A stretch of 64,000 nt of DNA. Source: Caulobacteraceae bacterium UBA5005 (lineage in GTDB: Bacteria > Pseudomonadota > Alphaproteobacteria > Caulobacterales > Caulobacteraceae). This document shows, one piece after another, positions 25,695-34,130 of the stretch. The stretch covers positions 29,904-93,903 of the forward strand of contig DGYN01000141.1 of NCBI GenBank assembly GCA_002398405.1. The letters run 5' to 3'. The notes beneath the pieces are model-generated. The model searched no databases. It worked only from the letters and a program-made list of their open reading frames with translations, and was not told the origin of the DNA. Position numbers and translations under genes: made by a program. The stretch's first letter is position 1; each line of letters opens with the position of its first letter.

Positions 25695-26818
25695 CGGGCC
25701 AATCGGCGCGCGAGGGCCGCATCGATGACGGCAAGGTTGGCCTCATAGGTGAAGCCTTTGGCGAAAGCCTTGCGCCGCATGGCGACCCTAGCGCCGTTCA
25801 ACCCCGGCAGATCGCCAATGAGTTTAGCGAAGGCCGCGAGGAAAGCCTCATCGCTGTCATTCGCCGGCATGCGCACGAGCTCAGGATCGTCTGCATAGAT
25901 ATGCATCGGGCTCGCTAGGATCGTCTTACCGGTGCTCATGTATTCCAGAAGCTTGTGTGCGTTGGAGCGGTCGTACTCGGCCTCGTCATCCACATAGGCC
26001 AGCAGGAAGACATCCATCGGCGCCATTGCCTTAGCAAGCTCCGCCTTGTTCAGCGGGCCGTGCAGCCGCACGTTGGGCAACGGCGCGAGGGTCCGTGCCA
26101 AGGCGCCGGCCGCGTCAAACGGACCCCAGAAGTTGAAGGTTACATCCGGGTGCGATCCGGCCAGCCGCTTCAAGACGCGGAGATTGATGATCTTGCGGTC
26201 GAGGTTGCCGGCGAACCCGGCCTGAATCCCTTTCCGGGTAGGGGTCACTGCGGGTGACTGAGCCAGGTCGGCAAAGACTGGGGCAAGGCCATGATTGACT
26301 AGAAGAGTCCGGCCGGCGAACCGTCTGCCGTCAAAGTTGGCCAGGATTTCTTTGGAAACACTGATGATCAGATCCGCTCCCTGCCCGATATCGACCTGCC
26401 GCCGTTGGGTCAGGGGATCGACCGGGTGAAAGATCTTCAACGGGGCGCCGAAGGCCGAAAGGTCGGGAAAAAGATTGAAGTCGAAACACCAGACGATGTC
26501 GAGTTTGGACGGCAGGCGCTCGGCTATACGCCGCGCGTCTTGGCCAATCAGCCAGCGATAGAGGCCATAGAGATGGAATCTAAGGCGCCTGGGAAAAAAG
26601 GGCCGCCACGAGACCACCGTCACCCCAGGGGCGCCCTCGGCGGGCGATAGCCGAACCCCCCTTGGCCCGATGTCGACCGGGGGCTCCAGGAAGAAGACGC
26701 GGTTATGCCGCGCCAGGGCCTCGGCATAGTGATGCTTGGAGAGGAAGATATGGTCCCACGGCTGGGGCGAGACCAGAAGGACCGTCTTGTCCCGAAGGAT
26801 TGATAGGTCCTCGTTCAT
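25691..26818 (-). CDS. Glycosyltransferase family 1/4-like protein
   Basis: A 375-residue GT-B-type protein. The N-terminus is VLLVSPQPWDHIFLSKHHYAEAL. Later segments are FHPVDPLTQRR, GFAGNLDRKIINLRVL and the donor-side NAHKLLEYMSTGKTILAS. This pattern occurs in glycosyltransferases of capsular and O-antigen loci. ATG 26818 lies 10 bp after the aminotransferase stop. It overlaps the next gene by 4 nt. Substrates are unknown. Confidence 0.83.
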   Translation of the reverse strand: MNEDLSILRDKTVLLVSPQPWDHIFLSKHHYAEALARHNRVFFLEPPVDIGPRGVRLSPAEGAPGVTVVSWRPFFPRRLRFHLYGLYRWLIGQDARRIAERLPSKLDIVWCFDFNLFPDLSAFGAPLKIFHPVDPLTQRRQVDIGQGADLIISVSKEILANFDGRRFAGRTLLVNHGLAPVFADLAQSPAVTPTRKGIQAGFAGNLDRKIINLRVLKRLAGSHPDVTFNFWGPFDAAGALARTLAPLPNVRLHGPLNKAELAKAMAPMDVFLLAYVDDEAEYDRSNAHKLLEYMSTGKTILASPMHIYADDPELVRMPANDSDEAFLAAFAKLIGDLPGLNGARVAMRRKAFAKGFTYEANLAVIDAALARRLAR

Positions 26819-26828
26819 GGCGCTGTTT

Positions 26829-27935
26829 CTAGCGGCCGAAGAAGCTCGAAAGGCCAGCCACGACTGCGTCCTGATCCGCTTGCGAAAGGTGCGGATGGAT
26901 GGGCAGCGACAGGATTTCCGTCGCGTGCCGCACCGCTACAGGGAAGTCAGCTGCCGTGTGGCCCAGGTAATCATAGGCGGGATAGGTTGGCAGGGCCTTG
27001 GGATAGTTGATCACCGTCGGGACGCCCAGAGACGCCAGATGGTCTTTCACCGCATCCCGGTCGGGCAGGCGCACAACATAGAGATGATAGACGTGCTTGG
27101 CGCCGGGCCGCAGCTTCGGCCTTTGGATCTTGTCGGCTAAGCCCTCCAGCAGGGTGCCGTACCGGGCTGAGATGCGAATGCGCGCCTCGTTCCACTCGAT
27201 GAGTTTGGTCATCTTCACATTGAGGATCGCCGCCTGCAGGCCGTCCATGCGGCTGCAGATGCCTTCCATCGTGTGATTGTTCTTACCCCCATGACGGGCG
27301 AACAGGGCGCAGAACTCCGCCAGATCATCGCGGTCGGTGACCACACAGCCGGCGTCACCCATCGCGCCGAGGTTCTTGCCTGGATAGAAGCTGAATGTGG
27401 CGATGTCGCCGAAGGTCCCGATCTTCTGGCCGTTGAGTTCCGCCAAATGCGCCTGGGCGCAATCCTCGATGAGCCATAGGCCGTGCTTCTTGGCGATCGC
27501 TGCGATCCTATCGATCGCCGCCGGCTGGCCAAAGATGTGGACGGCTATGATGCCCTTGGTCCTGGGCGTGATCGCCGCTTCGATGAGATCGGGATCGAGG
27601 CAGAAATAATCGTCCTCTGTATCGCAGAACACGACCCTGGCGCCGGTTTGAGTAACCGTCTCACTGGTCGAGATCCAGCTGTGCGCGGTGGTGATCACCT
27701 CATCGCCCGGGCCGCATCCCAGCGCCTTCATGGCGATGTAGAGGGCGTCGGTGCCGTTGGCGCAAGAGACGCAGTGCTTAAGCCCCGACAGCTTGGCGTA
27801 GTTCGCCTCGAAGTCGTCCACGTCAGGGCCGCGGATGAAGGCGGAGTCGCGGATCACCCGTGCGATCGCCTCGTCGAGTTCGGCTTTCAGACTATTGTGT
27901 TGGGCGTTCAGGTCGACGAATTGCATCGGGCTCAC
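26829..27935 (-). CDS. WbpE-like sugar aminotransferase (DegT/DnrJ/EryC1/StrS)
   Basis: A 368-residue PLP-dependent aminotransferase. The cofactor lysine is in FSFYPGKNLGA near residue 185, and the ring-contacting aspartate is in WLIEDCAQAHLA. It matches WbpE/WlbC, which aminate C3 of UDP-3-keto-GlcNAcA. The oxidase (29215) and acetyltransferase (28773) needed before and after it are three and two genes upstream, so that role is well supported. GTG 27935 overlaps the FkbM stop by 4 nt (GTGA); ATG 27926 is an equally possible start and begins MQFVDLNAQ. Confidence 0.9.
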   Translation of the reverse strand: MSPMQFVDLNAQHNSLKAELDEAIARVIRDSAFIRGPDVDDFEANYAKLSGLKHCVSCANGTDALYIAMKALGCGPGDEVITTAHSWISTSETVTQTGARVVFCDTEDDYFCLDPDLIEAAITPRTKGIIAVHIFGQPAAIDRIAAIAKKHGLWLIEDCAQAHLAELNGQKIGTFGDIATFSFYPGKNLGAMGDAGCVVTDRDDLAEFCALFARHGGKNNHTMEGICSRMDGLQAAILNVKMTKLIEWNEARIRISARYGTLLEGLADKIQRPKLRPGAKHVYHLYVVRLPDRDAVKDHLASLGVPTVINYPKALPTYPAYDYLGHTAADFPVAVRHATEILSLPIHPHLSQADQDAVVAGLSSFFGR

Positions 27936-28768
27936 ATTGGATCGAAGAGGTAGAGCTCGCGCCGTTGCTCGGAGCTGCTCCCCTTGGTCAGGATTTCCCA
28001 GAGGATGTCGAAGGGCGTTACCAGGACGCCGTTAGCATCGAGCTTGCGCGTGAAGTGCCGCGTGGCCCACAGGGCCGCAAAGGTGTTCTTCAGTAGCAAG
28101 CCTCTGCGCTTCAGCTTCTGAATCAGGCTCTGACCGCTGACGCTCTTAGCCAGCAGGGTGGGATGCAGCGACAGACACATCTTGCGCACCCGCCCCGAAG
28201 CGAACAGCGGCGCCAGACCCGGAAGGATGCCGTACTCGGCGCCCTCGATGTCCATCTTCAAAACCAGCTTCTCGTCGGCGGAGAGGGTCTCAGCGATGAA
28301 GTCGCCCAACACCACCACCGGAATGTCCCAGGAGGTCATACCGTCGGTGTGGAACATGCTGCTGCCGGAGTTGTTGCCGGAATGGATGCTGTAGAGCTTT
28401 TGGACGCCGGGGGTCTTGCCCACAAATTTCGGCACCAGCGTTACATTGGTGATCTTGTTCATGGCGAGGTTCTGGGTCAGATCGCCTACCGAGACCGGGT
28501 CCGCCTCAAAGCAAAAGACTTGGCGGAACTTGCGCGAGGCCAGCAGGGAAACCGCGCCGATCCAGGCGCCGATGTCGAAGAAGACGTCCTTGCCGCCGGA
28601 CTCGTCGGTGATGAACTCGAACAGCTTCTGCTCGCTGTCGCCCCGCTCCCAGCTCTTCCAATTCTCAATGAAATAGTCCGCATCCCTGGGAAGCCAGACC
28701 ACGAAGTTTTCGTCGCTCAGGCGGACGTCGAGGCGATCTTTAGGCTTGGACGTGGATTTGGCGGTCAT
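27932..28768 (-). CDS. FkbM family methyltransferase
   Basis: A 278-residue SAM-dependent methyltransferase of the FkbM family. Motif I is FFDIGAWIGAVSLL near residue 90, followed by FCFEADPVSVGDLTQN, and the family hallmark LKMDIEGAEYGIL sits near residue 165. FkbM proteins O-methylate polyketides and sugars, so a sugar methyl ether is likely here. ATG 28768, 4 bp after the acetyltransferase stop, is preferred to the longer frame from 28828. It sits inside the amidino-sugar gene group but is not part of the known pathway. Confidence 0.87.
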   Translation of the reverse strand: MTAKSTSKPKDRLDVRLSDENFVVWLPRDADYFIENWKSWERGDSEQKLFEFITDESGGKDVFFDIGAWIGAVSLLASRKFRQVFCFEADPVSVGDLTQNLAMNKITNVTLVPKFVGKTPGVQKLYSIHSGNNSGSSMFHTDGMTSWDIPVVVLGDFIAETLSADEKLVLKMDIEGAEYGILPGLAPLFASGRVRKMCLSLHPTLLAKSVSGQSLIQKLKRRGLLLKNTFAALWATRHFTRKLDANGVLVTPFDILWEILTKGSSSEQRRELYLFDPM

Positions 28769-28772
28769 CAAT

Positions 28773-29231
28773 CTAGCGAAGCTTGCGCGCGGGGTTCCCC
28801 GCATAGAGGCCGGGCTCGGTGATGTCACGCGTCACCACGCTGCCCGCGCCGACCACCACGTGATCGCAGATCTTGACCGGCATGACCGTAGCGTTGGTGC
28901 CGATCGAGACGTGGTTGCCGATGGTGGTCGACTTCCACTTGCTGGTGTCCCCCCGGGCCGGCCCGCCGCCGGCGAAGGTGTCGTTCACGAACATCGCGCC
29001 GTGCGAAATGAAGCAGTCGTCGCCGATGGTCACCAGGTCGCAGATGAAGGCGTGCGATTGAATGCGGCAGCGCCTGCCGACGCTGGCGCCGGACTGGATT
29101 TCCACAAAGGGCCCGATGAAGCTTTCGTCGCCTATGGCGCAGCCATAGAGGTTGACCGGCTCAACCACGGTGACGCCCTCACCGAAGCGAACGTCCTCGC
29201 GGATGCCGACGCTCTTAAGCCTTGGGGGCAT
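28773..29231 (-). CDS. WbpD/WlbB-like left-handed beta-helix sugar N-acetyltransferase
   Basis: A 152-residue hexapeptide-repeat acyltransferase. Repeats such as IGDESFIGPFVEI and IGDDCFISHGAMF build the beta-helix, and the acetyl-CoA end carries VVVGAGSVVTRDI and AGNPARKL. Length and order match WbpD/WlbB, which N-acetylate the 3-amino group of UDP-GlcNAc3NA. The start overlaps the oxidoreductase 3' end by 17 nt. It stands between the WbpB-like and WbpE-like genes, as expected for that pathway. Confidence 0.88.
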   Translation of the reverse strand: MPPRLKSVGIREDVRFGEGVTVVEPVNLYGCAIGDESFIGPFVEIQSGASVGRRCRIQSHAFICDLVTIGDDCFISHGAMFVNDTFAGGGPARGDTSKWKSTTIGNHVSIGTNATVMPVKICDHVVVGAGSVVTRDITEPGLYAGNPARKLR

Positions 29232-30255
29232 GCCCAGCCGCGGTGTAAATCTTGTCGATGATCTCGACGGTCTTCATGCCTTCGAAGCCGACAGTGCCGA
29301 TCTGGCCGCCGCCGCGCAGCACCGAGACGACGTTCTCATAGACGTCCTCGTGGTTCGACATAGAGCCTTGGTACTGGCCGTACTCATTGGCCGGGCGGCC
29401 GGCGCGCAGGGTCGTCGGATCCATGCCTTCGACGTTTTCGTATTCGATCTCGTTCAGATACTGGCCGCCGATTTTCACCGTTCCCTTTTCGCAGAACAGG
29501 GTGAGCGAGCCCTCCATGTTCTTTCCGAAGCTGTTGATGGTGAAATTGATCGAGCCGATGGCGCCGTTGTGGAAGCGCAGCAGGGCGACACCGTTGTCTT
29601 CGAACTCGATCGAGTGCTTGTGGGCGAAGTTATCGGTGATCGCCATCACGTCCTTAACATCGCCGACAATCCAGTAGAGCAAGTCGATGAAATGGCTGAA
29701 CTGGGTGTAGAGGATGCCGCCATCCATGGCGATCGTCCCCTTCCAGCTGTCGGCGTAATAGGCGTCGTTGCGGTTCCAGTAGCAGTTGAGGTGGGCGCTG
29801 TAGACGCGGCCCAGCTTGCCCTCGTCCATCAGCTTTTTGAGGTGTTCGATCGGCGGATTGTAGCGGTTCTGCTTGACCACGAAGAGGCGGCGGTTGGCCC
29901 GCTCGCCTGCCTTGATCATTTCGCCGCACTCATGGACCGTGATGGCCATCGGCTTTTCGCAGAGAACGTGGAAGCCGGCGTTGAAGGCCTTGATGGTGTG
30001 TTCGGCGTGCAGGCCGTTGGGGGTGCAGATCGAGATGACGTCGGTCTTGCCCTTCAGCGCCGCCAGCATGGCGTCGAAATCCGTGAAGACCTCGGCGTCC
30101 TGTTCAGCGGCGATCTTTTTGGCCGCTTCGGGGATCAGATCGCAGACCGCGTCCAGGCGGCCGAGTTTGGCGACCTGGGCGGCGTGACGCCCGCCGATAC
30201 GGCCGCAGCCGACGATGGCGAACCCGACCGAGTTTGGTTTGACGCTGTCGTTCAT
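29215..30255 (-). CDS. WbpB/WlbA-like UDP-GlcNAcA 3-dehydrogenase (Gfo/Idh/MocA)
   Basis: A 346-residue NAD-dependent oxidoreductase. The Rossmann motif is IVGCGRIGGRHAAQV near residue 14, and the family EKP motif is in HVLCEKPMA near residue 100. YNPPIEHLKKLMDEGKLG and the NCYWNRNDAYY segment resemble WbpB/WlbA, which oxidise C3 of UDP-GlcNAc uronic acid. The C-terminal domain has the usual beta-sheet. The amine and acetyl steps are encoded directly downstream, and a WbpA-like dehydrogenase for the first step is at 45937. A 45-bp gap separates it from hisF. Confidence 0.9.
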   Translation of the reverse strand: MNDSVKPNSVGFAIVGCGRIGGRHAAQVAKLGRLDAVCDLIPEAAKKIAAEQDAEVFTDFDAMLAALKGKTDVISICTPNGLHAEHTIKAFNAGFHVLCEKPMAITVHECGEMIKAGERANRRLFVVKQNRYNPPIEHLKKLMDEGKLGRVYSAHLNCYWNRNDAYYADSWKGTIAMDGGILYTQFSHFIDLLYWIVGDVKDVMAITDNFAHKHSIEFEDNGVALLRFHNGAIGSINFTINSFGKNMEGSLTLFCEKGTVKIGGQYLNEIEYENVEGMDPTTLRAGRPANEYGQYQGSMSNHEDVYENVVSVLRGGGQIGTVGFEGMKTVEIIDKIYTAAGHAPKA

Positions 30256-30300
30256 GGACTTAACCCAATTCCCCCCATCGCAGGCCTCTTGGCCTTGCGC

Positions 30301-31071
30301 CTAGACCTTGCCGAACACCTCGGCCTTGAGGACGGCCCGGTTCGGATAGTTGACCAGGACCGCCCTGTGCGGCCCTCTGAACACGAAAAGCGCGCCCGCC
30401 GCTACTGCCGATGCGTGGCCTTCGGTCACCGCGGCGACGAAATCCGCCGTCGAACCCGCGCCCCCGGCAGCGATCACCGGCACCGGCACCGCGTCGGCGA
30501 CGGCGCGGATCAGATCGATGTCATAACCCTTCATCACCGCGTCGTGGTCGACGTTGGAGATCATGATCTCGCCGGCGCCCAACTCGACCGCGCGTTTGGC
30601 GGCCTGCACCGGATTCATCGGGGTCTTCTTGGCGCCGCCGTGGGTAACCGTTGAGTAGCCGCCGAACATTCCCTTCTTGGCGTCGATGGAGACCACCACC
30701 GCCTGGGCGCCGTAGATGGTCGCGATCTCGCCGATCAGTTTGGGATGGTGGAAGAGGGCTGCGTTGACGACCACCTTTTCGACGCCGACGGCGAAGATGC
30801 GCTTGGCCTGATCAAGCTCGGTGATCCCTCCGCCGTAGGCCAGCGGCATGAAGCATTCCGAGGCGATCTCGGTGATCATCTTCATGTCGGGCTTGGAGCC
30901 GTACCGGGTGGCGCCGATGTCGAGCATCAACAGCTCGTCCACCTGCTTGTCGTTGAGGATCTTCACCGTGTTGACCGGATCGCCGACATAGGTCCGCGCC
31001 CCGAACTTAAGGGTTTTGACCAACCTGCCCTTCTCGACAAGCAGGGCCGGAATGACCCGGATTCGTCTCAT
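30301..31071 (-). CDS. hisF: HisF-like ammonia-channel subunit of a sugar amidation system
   Basis: A 256-residue (beta-alpha)8 barrel homologous to HisF of imidazole-glycerol-phosphate synthase, but in a glycan operon. It starts MRRIRVIPALLVEKG. Aligned to HisF without gaps, the catalytic Asp11 is replaced by leucine, while Asp130 (VSIDAKK) and the gate Arg5 are kept. That suggests loss of the cyclase reaction with the ammonia channel kept, as proposed for the HisF paralogue that works with WbpG. It overlaps the HisH-like gene by 4 nt. The histidine-pathway HisF is presumably elsewhere. Confidence 0.9.
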   Translation of the reverse strand: MRRIRVIPALLVEKGRLVKTLKFGARTYVGDPVNTVKILNDKQVDELLMLDIGATRYGSKPDMKMITEIASECFMPLAYGGGITELDQAKRIFAVGVEKVVVNAALFHHPKLIGEIATIYGAQAVVVSIDAKKGMFGGYSTVTHGGAKKTPMNPVQAAKRAVELGAGEIMISNVDHDAVMKGYDIDLIRAVADAVPVPVIAAGGAGSTADFVAAVTEGHASAVAAGALFVFRGPHRAVLVNYPNRAVLKAEVFGKV

Positions 31072-31697
31072 TGGGCGGCCGGGTTCCAGCGCATGAAATT
31101 GCCCAGGAAGGTCATGCCGAACTGGTGGCTCTTTTCGGGGTGGAATTGCACGCCGGCGATGTTGCCCTTCACGATGCCGGCGGTGAAATCATAGCCGTGG
31201 TGAGCGGTCGCCGCGACAATGTCATCGCCGTCCGTGCGCACATGGTAGGAGTGGACGAAGTAGAAGGACGGCTCTTCCTCGAAACCGCTCAGGAGGCCAG
31301 CATCGTTCTTGGCCGTGACCTCCGCCCAACCCATATGCGGAACCTTATCTTCGGGCCCGAGCCTCGAATTGTCGAATTTCACGCAGTCGGCTTCGATCCA
31401 GCCCAGACCTGGCAGCACCCCCTCCTCGCCTGTTCGGCACATGAGCTGCAGGCCGACGCAGATGCCGAGAATAGGCGTCCTTTCCTTGAAGACCTTGTGC
31501 TCCATCGCGTCGGCGATGCCGCTCTTGCGGACGCTGCCGGCGCCGAAGTCGAAGGATCCGACGCCAGGGAAGATGATCCGGTCAGCCTTCCTGATGACCT
31601 CCGGATCATCCGAGATCACCGACTGGAAGCCGATCTTCTTCAGCATGTTGCAGATCGAGGCGGGGTTGCCGCACTTGTAGTCGACGATGACGTTCAC
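31068..31697 (-). CDS. hisH: HisH-like glutaminase subunit of a sugar amidation system
   Basis: A 209-residue class I glutamine amidotransferase. The oxyanion strand is FPGVGSFDFG, the nucleophile is in GICVGLQLM near residue 80, VPHMGWAEV and YFVHSYHV are HisH features, and FHPEKSH provides the catalytic His and Glu. All three catalytic residues are present. It should release ammonia from glutamine and feed it through the HisF-like barrel to a WbpG-type enzyme. It overlaps both neighbours by 4 nt, which suggests a stoichiometric complex. Confidence 0.91.
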   Translation of the reverse strand: MNVIVDYKCGNPASICNMLKKIGFQSVISDDPEVIRKADRIIFPGVGSFDFGAGSVRKSGIADAMEHKVFKERTPILGICVGLQLMCRTGEEGVLPGLGWIEADCVKFDNSRLGPEDKVPHMGWAEVTAKNDAGLLSGFEEEPSFYFVHSYHVRTDGDDIVAATAHHGYDFTAGIVKGNIAGVQFHPEKSHQFGMTFLGNFMRWNPAAQ

Positions 31698-32845
31698 GCC
31701 CCGACTCCAAGGCTCTTCTTGGCGAGGTTCGCCAGGCCCCGAAGCGGCTTCAGGACCGGATAGGTGTCATAGACCCCGCGCTCGGTGGCAAAGTCCGTGT
31801 GCGGCCTGGGCGGCTGGCGGAGGATCTCCTCGAACTCCTCCACCGTGAAACCAAGTTTCTTGGCGACGAAGACCAGGTCGTCCGCCATCAGTTCCGGCGC
31901 ATAGGGCGGCTTTTCCAGCTCGGCCAGCGCCTCGGCTTTGGTGATCTGTCCCGAGTAGATGAGGTTGGTCAGGTGGGCCTTGCGCTTATCGACGCCGAAC
32001 TTCCTGGGCAGGATGTAGCCCTGATAGAAGCGGGTGAAGAGCGACTCGTGGTGCTTGCCGCCGTAGTCGCGCCAGCCCAGCTCCTCGATGATCCGCTGCT
32101 TCACCTGCGCCTTGTTGTACGGGACCCAGTTGAGGATTGAGTGCGAGGTGACCTTGCCCAGGAGCTGCAGGCCCTTCTTCAGTTTCAGGTCCATGAAGGG
32201 ATAGGTCTCGAGCTTCACCGTCCCATAGGCCTTGTGGATGGCCTGGATGTTCACGTGGTCGGACTTGTTGAAAATCCAGTGCGGCGGCAGGACCTGCTCG
32301 GTGACCACGTTGGTGCCCGAAAGGATGTGGCGCACGCCGTACTTGCCAGCCAGCTTGTTCACCAGGGCGAAGATGGCGTGATCGCTGACGATCTCGATAT
32401 CGATGACCGAAGCCTTGAAGTAGGCCCGCTGCAGGTCGCGGAACTCTTCCCAGTTGATGACGTGGGTGTGGAGGTCGAAGTCCAGGCGGCTGACGATATT
32501 CTCGATGTTCTGCACCGCCAGTTCGGCGTTCCAGCCGTTGTCCAGGTGCACGGCGAGCGGCCGCAGGCCCAGGCGCTTGGCTTGCAGCGCCACATAGGTG
32601 CTGTCCACCCCGCCGGAGAGGCCCACGATGCAGTCGTAGCGCTTGCCCTTGCCGTCCTCACGGATTTGGGCGGCGAGGTCCTGCAGGGCAGCCTCGCCCT
32701 CGTTGCTGGTTTTGACGTCCCTGGCCTCAGCCGCCTTGTAGGCGGGGTAGTAGTGGCAGACCCCGTCCGCGTCGAAACGCATGTCTGGGTCATCGCGCGT
32801 GTCGAGAACGCCGATGGCGCACTGGCGGTATCGCTGGTCAGTCAT
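31694..32845 (-). CDS. WbpG-like N-acetyl sugar amidotransferase, degenerate zinc site (copy 1)
   Basis: A 383-residue PP-loop ATPase. The P-loop is LSGGVDSTYVALQAK near residue 77. The family segments LAVHLDNGWNAELAV, FTRFYQGYILPRKFG and DKRKAHLTNLI are all present. WbpG with HisH/HisF turns an N-acetyl into an N-acetimidoyl group on lipopolysaccharide sugars. The N-terminal zinc finger is incomplete: Cys9 and Cys30 remain, but the second cysteine of each pair is Gly12 and Tyr33. The copy at 38648 has all four. It overlaps hisH by 4 nt and the upstream GT4 gene by 8 nt. Confidence 0.88.
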   Translation of the reverse strand: MTDQRYRQCAIGVLDTRDDPDMRFDADGVCHYYPAYKAAEARDVKTSNEGEAALQDLAAQIREDGKGKRYDCIVGLSGGVDSTYVALQAKRLGLRPLAVHLDNGWNAELAVQNIENIVSRLDFDLHTHVINWEEFRDLQRAYFKASVIDIEIVSDHAIFALVNKLAGKYGVRHILSGTNVVTEQVLPPHWIFNKSDHVNIQAIHKAYGTVKLETYPFMDLKLKKGLQLLGKVTSHSILNWVPYNKAQVKQRIIEELGWRDYGGKHHESLFTRFYQGYILPRKFGVDKRKAHLTNLIYSGQITKAEALAELEKPPYAPELMADDLVFVAKKLGFTVEEFEEILRQPPRPHTDFATERGVYDTYPVLKPLRGLANLAKKSLGVGA

Positions 32846-34130
32846 TCAACGCCTTCTTGTACAGGGCCTTCAGTCGCGCAGCGAAGGCTCCCCGTCCATA
32901 GCGCCCGATGGCCTCGGCGCGAACCCCGTCGCGGTCGAACTGATCGCCTTTGGCGAAGGCTGCCTCCAGCCCGGCAGCCAGAGCTGCGGGATCACCGGGG
33001 GTCACCAGGACGCCGGTCGCCTCCGTGACGATGCTCTCCGGTCCGCCGCATCGTGTGGCGACAATAGGAAGGCCGCAGGCCATGGCCTCGATGAGCACCA
33101 CCCCGAAGGTCTCGAACTGGCTGGGAAGCGCCAGAACATCGGCCTCCAGCATTTCCTGTCGCACCGCCTCGGAGCTGACCTCGCCCAAAAAGGCGACCTG
33201 ATCGCCGACACCGAGCGAGACGGCGAGGGCTTCGAGCTTGCCGCGCAAGGGTCCCTCCCCCGCGAGACGCAGGATTGCCTCCGGATGATGCGCCGCAAAT
33301 TTGGCGAAGGCCTGCAGCAGGTGCTGATGGCCTTTGACCGGCAACAGGTTTCCGACGCTAAGGACAACATAGGCGTTACGCCCGCGTTTTGGCCTCGCCG
33401 GAAGAGCCGCCTCATAGGCCGGCGGCAGGACATTGGGCAGCACCTCCGACGGCGCGTCCAGCTTGCCGAGGCTCTCCTCCAGCCAACGGCGCAGGGCCGG
33501 GCTGACGACGCTGTGACCCTTGGCGTGGACGATGGCTCGGCGCACGAGCGGGAACAGGTTTTTCGGGACCAAGCCCTGGCGAAAATAGGAGCTGTGCTCG
33601 GTCAGCACGTACGGGACCCCATAACGCTCGCGAAGCGTGTCCGCCAGGAGCCCAGCGTTCAGAGCATTGTGGGCGTGGATCAGGTCGGGCTTTCCGAATT
33701 CGGCGACGTAGCGCCGGTACCCCGCGTGGCCTGAGACGATCCAGGCGGCGTAGTCAGTCTTTGGCGACGGCGGCAGGAAATACAGCCCGGTCGAATGCAC
33801 GACGTTGCGTCCGCCGATCTTGTCGATCCGCAGGTTGTCCCCTGAGCGCTCCATCCGCTGCCGGAACTGTCCAACGATCGCGCCGGCGGAGAGCTCGCCA
33901 AGCTCGTTGTCCACCCGCTTGCCCGCCAGGCGGAAGGCCAGCGCCTTGAGATACATGGGGACGGAATGATGCAGTCGGACCGAGACGACACCGATGGTCA
34001 GCTCCGGATCCTCACCGATGGCGTCGATCTGGTTCTTCTGGAAGACCCCCGCCAGCGGCGCTCGGGCGGGGACATATTCCTCGGACGGAATGACCAGGAC
34101 GTGCAGCGGGCCTAGCCGTTCCGCCGCCAC
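32838..34130 (-). CDS. GT4 family glycosyltransferase
   Basis: A 430-residue GT-B enzyme with N-terminal HVLVIPSEEYVPARAPLAGVFQK. The C-terminal domain has VVLSVGNLLPVKGHQHLL, LRLAGEGPLRGKLE and the donor motif SQFETFGVVLIEAMACGLPIV with EX7E. These are textbook GT4 features. GTG 34130 overlaps the upstream methyltransferase end by 19 nt, and no closer start keeps the conserved N-terminus. The bond formed is unknown. Confidence 0.92.
   Translation of the reverse strand: MAAERLGPLHVLVIPSEEYVPARAPLAGVFQKNQIDAIGEDPELTIGVVSVRLHHSVPMYLKALAFRLAGKRVDNELGELSAGAIVGQFRQRMERSGDNLRIDKIGGRNVVHSTGLYFLPPSPKTDYAAWIVSGHAGYRRYVAEFGKPDLIHAHNALNAGLLADTLRERYGVPYVLTEHSSYFRQGLVPKNLFPLVRRAIVHAKGHSVVSPALRRWLEESLGKLDAPSEVLPNVLPPAYEAALPARPKRGRNAYVVLSVGNLLPVKGHQHLLQAFAKFAAHHPEAILRLAGEGPLRGKLEALAVSLGVGDQVAFLGEVSSEAVRQEMLEADVLALPSQFETFGVVLIEAMACGLPIVATRCGGPESIVTEATGVLVTPGDPAALAAGLEAAFAKGDQFDRDGVRAEAIGRYGRGAFAARLKALYKKALND

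Noticed and set aside
29152..30654. A 500-codon plus-strand open frame across 29152-30654
   Set aside because: It is antisense to the acetyltransferase, WbpB-like and HisF-like genes, and its translation is D/V/H-rich without motifs.
30301..31697. Histidine biosynthesis genes hisH and hisF
   Set aside because: Asp11 of HisF is replaced by Leu, and the genes sit with WbpG-, WbpB- and WbpE-like genes, not other his genes.
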